From the NCBI RefSeq assembly GCF_049587675.1, contig NZ_JBAVEJ010000024.1:1-10840 (forward strand): 10,840 nucleotides of DNA. Reading direction: 5' to 3'. Position numbers and translations under genes: made by a program. Under the pieces are notes generated by a model. That model worked only from the letters and a program-made list of their open reading frames with translations, searched no databases and was not told the origin of the DNA. The DNA is from Sulfuricaulis sp049587675. Lineage in GTDB: Bacteria; Pseudomonadota; Gammaproteobacteria; Acidiferrobacterales; Sulfurifustaceae. This document shows positions 5,824 to 10,840 of the stretch, piece after piece; position 1 is the first letter of the stretch; every line of letters begins with the position of its first letter.

Positions 5824-7032
5824 ATGAATTCCCGGCTCGCGAGCTTACAGCCCTATCCTTTCCAACGGCTCGCCCAGCTCATCCACGGCCTCACTCCGCC
5901 CGCCGGCATGACGCCGATACGTCTGTCCATGGGCGAGCCGCAGCATGCCGCACCCGCTTTCGTTTTGGAAGCCCTCAAGTCCAACCTTTCCGGCCTGTCG
6001 AACTACCCGGTGACCAAGGGCTCGGCCGAGTTGCGCCAGTCCATCGCCGGCTGGGCCACGCAGCGATTTCATCTGAACAAGATAGCGCTCGACCCCGAGC
6101 GGCATGTCTTGCCCGTCGCCGGCACGCGCGAGGCGCTGTTTTCGATCGCCCAGGCCGTCATCGACCGGCGCGTGAATTCGCAGCGGCCTTCCGTGGTCAT
6201 GCCGAATCCGTTCTATCAGATCTACGAAGGCGCGGCGCTGCTGGCCGGCGCCAGACCGTATTTCATGAACGCCATGGAGGAGAACGGCTACCGCGCGGAC
6301 TTCGCGCAAGTGCCGGAGGAAATCTGGCAGAAGGTACCGCTGGCTTACATCTGCTCTCCGGGAAACCCGACAGGAGCGGTGCTGACCCGCGACAATCTCG
6401 CCAATCTGATCGAACTGGCGCACAAATACAATTTCATCATCGCCTCGGACGAATGTTATTCCGAAATCTACTTCGACGAGGCAAAACCGCCGCTTGGGCT
6501 ACTGCAAGTGGCGAACGATCTCGGCATACGGGATTACCAACACTGCCTCGTGTTCCACAGCCTGTCGAAGCGCTCCAGCCTGCCGGGGCTGCGCTCCGGT
6601 TTTGTCGCCGGCGACGCCGCGGTGCTGGAACAGTATCACCTGTTCCGCACCTACCAGGGCTGCGCCCTGCCGCCGCCGACCCAGTCGGCCAGCCAGGCGG
6701 CGTGGAACGACGAGGCGCATGTGCGTACCAACCGCGACCTGTACCGCAGCAAGTTCGATGCGGTGCTGAAAATCCTCGCACCGGTGCTGGACGTGAAAAG
6801 ACCCGAGGCCGGCTTTTACCTCTGGCCGCGACTGCCGCAGGACGACGAGACCTTCACGCGCCAGCTGTACGCGCGCGAAAACGTGCTGGTGCTGCCGGGC
6901 AGCTACCTGTCACGCGAGACCGAGGCTGGCAATCCGGGCAAAAACCGCGTGCGCATGGCGCTGGTGACGCCGCTGGCCGAATGCGTCGAGGCCGCACAGC
7001 GCATCCGAAATTATGTAGAATCGCTGAAATGA
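5824..7032 (+). CDS. dapC: N-succinyldiaminopimelate aminotransferase
   Basis: This 402-residue cytoplasmic PLP enzyme of aminotransferase class I/II converts N-succinyl-2-amino-6-ketopimelate plus glutamate to N-succinyl-LL-2,6-diaminopimelate in lysine and peptidoglycan precursor synthesis. Visible fold-type I landmarks are SMGEPQH near residue 35, YPVTKGSAELRQSIA near 61, SPGNPTG with Asn181, SDECYSEIYF with Asp209 and Tyr212, the Schiff-base lysine Lys249 in HSLSKRSSLPGLRSGF, and a late Arg in NRVRMALV expected to hold the substrate carboxylate. Class I aminotransferases are hard to tell apart, but placement directly before dapD and dapE makes DapC nearly certain, as in Bordetella-type clusters. 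It starts 20 bases or so after a likely promoter and lacks a Shine-Dalgarno sequence. Confidence 0.95.
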   Translation: MNSRLASLQPYPFQRLAQLIHGLTPPAGMTPIRLSMGEPQHAAPAFVLEALKSNLSGLSNYPVTKGSAELRQSIAGWATQRFHLNKIALDPERHVLPVAGTREALFSIAQAVIDRRVNSQRPSVVMPNPFYQIYEGAALLAGARPYFMNAMEENGYRADFAQVPEEIWQKVPLAYICSPGNPTGAVLTRDNLANLIELAHKYNFIIASDECYSEIYFDEAKPPLGLLQVANDLGIRDYQHCLVFHSLSKRSSLPGLRSGFVAGDAAVLEQYHLFRTYQGCALPPPTQSASQAAWNDEAHVRTNRDLYRSKFDAVLKILAPVLDVKRPEAGFYLWPRLPQDDETFTRQLYARENVLVLPGSYLSRETEAGNPGKNRVRMALVTPLAECVEAAQRIRNYVESLK

Positions 7033-7061
7033 AACGGCCGAAATCAGATGAAGGATTTCAG
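7024..7061 (+). other. two overlapping inverted repeats at the dapC-dapD junction
   Basis: GAAATC (7040-7045) pairs with GATTTC (7054-7059), and CTGAAAT (7024-7030) pairs with ATTTCAG (7055-7061). The two stems share the downstream arm, so they exclude each other. They lie across the dapC stop and about 30 bases before the dapD ribosome binding site. They could be chance, or could set the relative output of the two genes. Confidence 0.25.
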
Positions 7062-7093
7062 TTAAGATACAGACTAATCAAGGAAATCTATCC

Positions 7094-7915
<822 letters not shown>

Positions 7916-7967
7916 GTGCCGAAATAACTGCGAAACTTTTCAATATTTTTTCAATTAGTTATAAAGA

Positions 7968-9098
7968 ATGTCTGACAAAACGCTGGAGCTTGCCAAGCAG
8001 CTGATCGAACGACCGTCGCAGACGCCGCGAGACGAAGGTTGCCAGGAACTCATGATCGCGCGCCTCACACCGCTAGGCTTCACGGCCGAACGGCTGCGCT
8101 TCGGCGACGTGGACAACTTGTGGGCGACTCGCGGCACGGCCAAGCCGCTGGTAGTGTTTGCCGGCCATACTGATGTCGTACCCTCCGGCCCGCGCGAGGC
8201 TTGGAAGAGCGACCCTTTCAAGCCCGAGGTCCGTGACGGCCATCTATACGGGCGCGGCGCCGCCGACATGAAATCCTCGCTGGCAGCGTTTATCACCGCC
8301 ATCGAGGATTTTCTGGTCAAGCACCCCCGCCACAAGGGTTCCATTGGCCTGCTCATCACCTCCGATGAGGAAGGCCCCGCGCTCCATGGCACGGTCAAGG
8401 TCATGGAATGGCTTGGCAAACATGGGATCAAGATCGACCACTGCGTCGTCGGCGAACCGTCTTGTGTCGAGGCTTTGGGCGATACCATCAAGATCGGGCG
8501 GCGCGGCTCGCTCACCGGGCGCATGTTTGTGCATGGCAAGCAAGGGCATGTTGCTTATCCACAGCTGGCGAATAATCCCATTCACCGGCTGGCACCGGCG
8601 CTAGCGGAACTGACCGCGACCGAATGGGACCAGGGCAACGCCGATTTCCCCCCGACCAGCTTCCAGATCTCGAATATCCACGGCGGGACCGGTGCCGAGA
8701 ACGTCATCCCGGGCCGGCTCGAGCTGGTGTTCAATTTCCGCTTCTCAACTGCGGTGACCGACGCCGATCTGCGTCACCGGGTCGAGGAAATCCTCCAGCG
8801 CCACGGGATAAATCACCAGACCCAGTGGATCCTGTCCGGGCATCCGTTCCTGACCCGGGGCACCGCATTGATCGATTCCGTGCGCCGGGCCGTGAAGGAG
8901 GAGCTGGGTGTGGAAGCCAACCCGTCAACGTCTGGCGGGACCTCGGATGGTCGTTTTATCGCGCCCACGGGGACCGAGGTGGTTGAACTCGGCCCCCTCA
9001 ACCGAACCATCCATCAGATCGATGAGTGCATCGCGGTGGACGATCTGAGCCGCCTGTCGCGCGTATACCGCCGAATATTAGAAAATCTCCTCGTCTGA
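7968..9098 (+). CDS. dapE: succinyl-diaminopimelate desuccinylase
   Basis: This 376-residue M20-family dinuclear zinc hydrolase cleaves N-succinyl-LL-diaminopimelate to succinate and LL-diaminopimelate. All metal and catalytic residues known from Haemophilus DapE are found at the same positions: His67 (AGHTDVV, with Asp69), Asp100 (GRGAADMKSS), Glu134/Glu135 (TSDEEGP), Glu163 (VVGEPSC) and His349 (LNRTIHQIDE). The dimerisation domain insert (about 180-290) carries the family motifs GRRGSLTG, HGKQGHVAYP and GTGAENVIPG. The length is normal. It lies 52 bases after dapD in an AT-rich gap with only a weak AAAGA before the ATG. It ends the dap cluster; dapF, lysA, dapA and dapB are not in the window. 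Confidence 0.98.
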   Translation: MSDKTLELAKQLIERPSQTPRDEGCQELMIARLTPLGFTAERLRFGDVDNLWATRGTAKPLVVFAGHTDVVPSGPREAWKSDPFKPEVRDGHLYGRGAADMKSSLAAFITAIEDFLVKHPRHKGSIGLLITSDEEGPALHGTVKVMEWLGKHGIKIDHCVVGEPSCVEALGDTIKIGRRGSLTGRMFVHGKQGHVAYPQLANNPIHRLAPALAELTATEWDQGNADFPPTSFQISNIHGGTGAENVIPGRLELVFNFRFSTAVTDADLRHRVEEILQRHGINHQTQWILSGHPFLTRGTALIDSVRRAVKEELGVEANPSTSGGTSDGRFIAPTGTEVVELGPLNRTIHQIDECIAVDDLSRLSRVYRRILENLLV

Positions 9099-9380
9099 GC
9101 AGAATAAATATATACCTTGAGAATCATAGCTATAAATGTATTTTCTGGTCTATATTCTAGGTTATGTCCGGTGTATTTTGCTTGCTCCCTGAGACCGTTC
9201 ACACAGGCGAAGAACGCTATACTTTGAAAAAACCAAAGTGCCACGAATCGGCGACCGACACAGACAAGGATTGGGTTGTACCCATGCATGACGTAATGAT
9301 TTTTAACGCCGCCCTTGCTGTCATCGGCTCGATACCTCGAACTGCCCGCGCCCTTACCCGGAACATCAGGGAACGAACGC
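9099..9380. promoter_or_regulatory. AT-rich spacer, likely promoter region of the PP2C gene
   Basis: These 282 bases hold no gene I can support. The first 80 are much more AT-rich than the flanks. Two possible -10 boxes are TATATT (9151-9156), preceded by CTGGTC just as in the TusA-family promoter, and TATACT (9218-9223). Neither has a convincing -35. An inverted repeat ACTTTG/CAAAGT (9221-9226 and 9234-9239) overlaps the end of the second box and could be an operator. A weak 74-codon frame (9164-9388) runs through the region but looks like chance. Confidence 0.4.
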
Positions 9381-10178
9381 ATGAATGACCTGCAGATGGT
9401 CGGCCTGACCGATCCCGGCCGGGTGCGCAACCAGAACGAGGACAGCATCGCTCATATTCCCGAGGCGGGTTTGGTGGTGGTTGCCGACGGCATGGGCGGC
9501 CATCAGGCGGGTGAGGTAGCCAGCAAGCTGGCGGTGGACGTGATTACCCGCCATATCATCGGCACCCTGGCCGAGGCTGGCACAATCGGCAATGGCACCT
9601 TCGAAAGCAAGATGATCGGCGATGCCATTCAGCTCGCGAATCGCGCTATCTATGAGCTCGCCCGTCAGCAGCCGGAATACGCGGGCATGGGCTCGACCGT
9701 GGTCGTCACGGTTTTTCATGGCGGGAAACTGTGGGTCGGCCACGTGGGTGACTCGCGTCTCTACCGCTTTCGCGGCGGCTTGCTGGAGCAGATCACCATG
9801 GATCATTCAGTCGTACAGGAGCTGGTCAGCCGCGGTCTGGTGACCGTCGAGGAAGCACGGCTGTCGGTAAACAAGAACCTGGTGACGCGCGCCTTGGGCG
9901 TGGATGCCGCCGTGGTGCCCGACGTCGCCGAGCAAACGCTGAACGACGAAGACATCTATCTGCTCTGCTCGGACGGCCTGAACGACGTCCTGGCCGACGG
10001 CGACATTGAAATGATGCTCATCGAGTATGGGCGCAATCTCGAAGCCGCGGCGCGCCGCATGGTGGACATCGCCAACGAACGCGGCGGGCCGGACAATATA
10101 TCGGTGATCCTGGTGCGCGCCAATCATGGTTTCGCGCGCGACCAGGAAACTTTACAGAAACTGCGTGCTCAGGTTTAA
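9381..10178 (+). CDS. PP2C-family Ser/Thr protein phosphatase (Stp/PrpC type)
   Basis: This 265-residue cytoplasmic metal-dependent phosphatase likely reverses Hanks-type kinase phosphorylation. The PP2C motifs follow in order: GRVRNQNEDS (Arg14, Asp21), VVADGMGGHQAGEVAS (Asp36, Gly37), GMGSTVVV (102-109), GHVGDSRLYRF (Asp124), LVTRALG (168-174), LLCSDGLNDVL (Asp198) and GGPDNISVILV (Asp238). All metal-binding aspartates are kept, so it should be active. The start at 9381 is chosen over an upstream in-frame ATG at 9315 because AGGGAA (9368-9373) sits at the right distance and homology to the family begins with LTDPGRVRNQNED. An FHA-domain gene follows after 53 bases. The pairing points to a phosphothreonine signalling module, with the kinase perhaps beyond the window. 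Confidence 0.96.
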   Translation: MNDLQMVGLTDPGRVRNQNEDSIAHIPEAGLVVVADGMGGHQAGEVASKLAVDVITRHIIGTLAEAGTIGNGTFESKMIGDAIQLANRAIYELARQQPEYAGMGSTVVVTVFHGGKLWVGHVGDSRLYRFRGGLLEQITMDHSVVQELVSRGLVTVEEARLSVNKNLVTRALGVDAAVVPDVAEQTLNDEDIYLLCSDGLNDVLADGDIEMMLIEYGRNLEAAARRMVDIANERGGPDNISVILVRANHGFARDQETLQKLRAQV

Positions 10179-10202
10179 CATACGAATTACTGTTATTTTT
10201 TT
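10176..10202 (+). terminator. weak stem and T-run after the PP2C gene
   Basis: TAACA (10176-10180, overlapping the stop codon) can pair with TGTTA (10191-10195), followed by seven T residues (10196-10202). The stem is only five mostly A-T pairs, so at best it would lower transcription into the FHA gene. A competing pairing of GTTAT (10192-10196) with ATAAC (10210-10214) is also possible. Confidence 0.25.
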
Positions 10203-10231
10203 GCTGACGATAACGGGACCGGGGAAATAAA

Positions 10232-10840
10232 ATGGCCAAGATCATCATCAAGTTCAACAACGAGGTCATCGACCATATCGACCTCAGACAGGGCGACATG
10301 AAAATCGGCCGCAAACCGGGTTGCGAAATCATGATCGACAATCTGGCCATCAGCGGCGAACACGCCAACATCTTCACCGTGGGCGAAGACTCGTTCATCC
10401 AGGACATGGGCAGCACCAACGGAACGTTCATCAATAACAAGAAGATCACCAAGCATCACCTGAAAAACGGCGATGCCGTCGTTATTGGTAAACACACGCT
10501 GATTTATCTGACCGATTCGGCGCGCGCCAGGGATCCGGAAGATTTCGCCAAGACCGTCATCATCAGTCCCGCCGCACGCGAACCCGTTGAACCCCGACCC
10601 GCACCCACGCCCGCAACGCCGGAGACAGGCGAATCACCGGCAATCACGGTGGAGACGCTGAATAAGAACGCACCGCCGCCCAAGGTGGATCGGCACGGCG
10701 CTCTGTTCGTGTTGAGCGGTGTGAACAGCGGCAAACGCATTGAACTGATGAAAAAAATCACCAACCTCGGCCGCACCGGCAAACGCGCCGGCGTCATCGC
10801 CCAAATTGGCGACGGTTATTTGCTCACCCCGGGCGATGAC
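10232..10840 (+). CDS. FHA-domain protein, likely two FHA domains (3'-truncated by window edge)
   Basis: 203 codons are visible and the frame stays open to the last base. Residues 1-95 form a forkhead-associated domain, which binds phosphothreonine peptides: IGRKPGCEIMIDN (Gly26, Arg27), LAISGEHANI (Ser41, His44) and DMGSTNGTFINNKKI (Asn63, Gly64) carry the expected recognition residues. Residues 96-150 are a Pro/Ala-rich linker that begins with DFAKTVIIS. Residues 157-203 (LFVLSGVNSGKRIEL, NLGRTGKRAGVI) look like the start of a second FHA domain, cut off here. GGGGAA (10221-10226) precedes the ATG. It lies 53 bases after the PP2C gene, probably as a partner reading phosphorylation by an unseen kinase. 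There is no signal peptide or membrane segment in the visible part. Confidence 0.92.
   Translation, partial: MAKIIIKFNNEVIDHIDLRQGDMKIGRKPGCEIMIDNLAISGEHANIFTVGEDSFIQDMGSTNGTFINNKKITKHHLKNGDAVVIGKHTLIYLTDSARARDPEDFAKTVIISPAAREPVEPRPAPTPATPETGESPAITVETLNKNAPPPKVDRHGALFVLSGVNSGKRIELMKKITNLGRTGKRAGVIAQIGDGYLLTPGDD

Noticed and set aside
9164..9388. 74-codon plus-strand frame ahead of the PP2C gene, overlapping its start by eight bases
   Set aside because: It has no ribosome binding site, no recognisable motif and an irregular composition. The overlap with the next start looks accidental.

Overview
The window looks like ordinary chromosomal DNA from a Gram-negative proteobacterium, most likely a beta- or gammaproteobacterium with a respiratory, possibly sulfur-linked lifestyle. 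The reasons are the succinylase-branch dapC-dapD-dapE cluster, two exported c-type cytochrome genes, a lipobox lipoprotein, a TusA-type sulfur carrier, and an intergenic palindrome array of the type whose spurious translation reads 'MPAEAGIQ'. Genus cannot be told from this sequence alone. I see no rRNA, tRNA, CRISPR array, transposase or prophage gene.

Layout. Bases 1-1323 hold the 3' part of a cytochrome c' gene followed by a diheme cytochrome c gene. Bases 1368-1990 hold a TfoX N-terminal-domain gene and a small lipoprotein gene. Bases 1991-2411 hold an imperfect inverted repeat, a 37-residue lysine/arginine-rich gene on the minus strand (2118-2231), and a promoter for the TusA-family gene (2412-2639). 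A small basic hypothetical gene (2710-2913) converges on an SRAP (YedK/HMCES-type) gene on the minus strand (2931-3599). A class III-like polyphosphate kinase 2 gene (3791-4660) is divergent from SRAP. A palindromic repeat array (about 4740-4885) separates ppk2 from a convergent EamA-type transporter gene (4894-5778, minus). The dapC-dapD-dapE genes fill 5824-9098 and encode the three succinyl-pathway steps of diaminopimelate/lysine synthesis from tetrahydrodipicolinate. After an AT-rich spacer come a PP2C phosphatase gene (9381-10178) and an FHA-domain gene cut by the window end (10232-10840). These two suggest a Ser/Thr phosphorylation module whose kinase may lie just downstream.

The most unusual signal is a gap-free 82-bp duplication with 65 identical positions (2212-2293 and 3634-3715). 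It carries the start codon, ribosome binding site and upstream region of the 37-residue gene. The second copy is a truncated gene remnant that now sits directly before the SRAP start. The rest is mostly housekeeping, and I found no convincing new multi-gene defence or mobile system.
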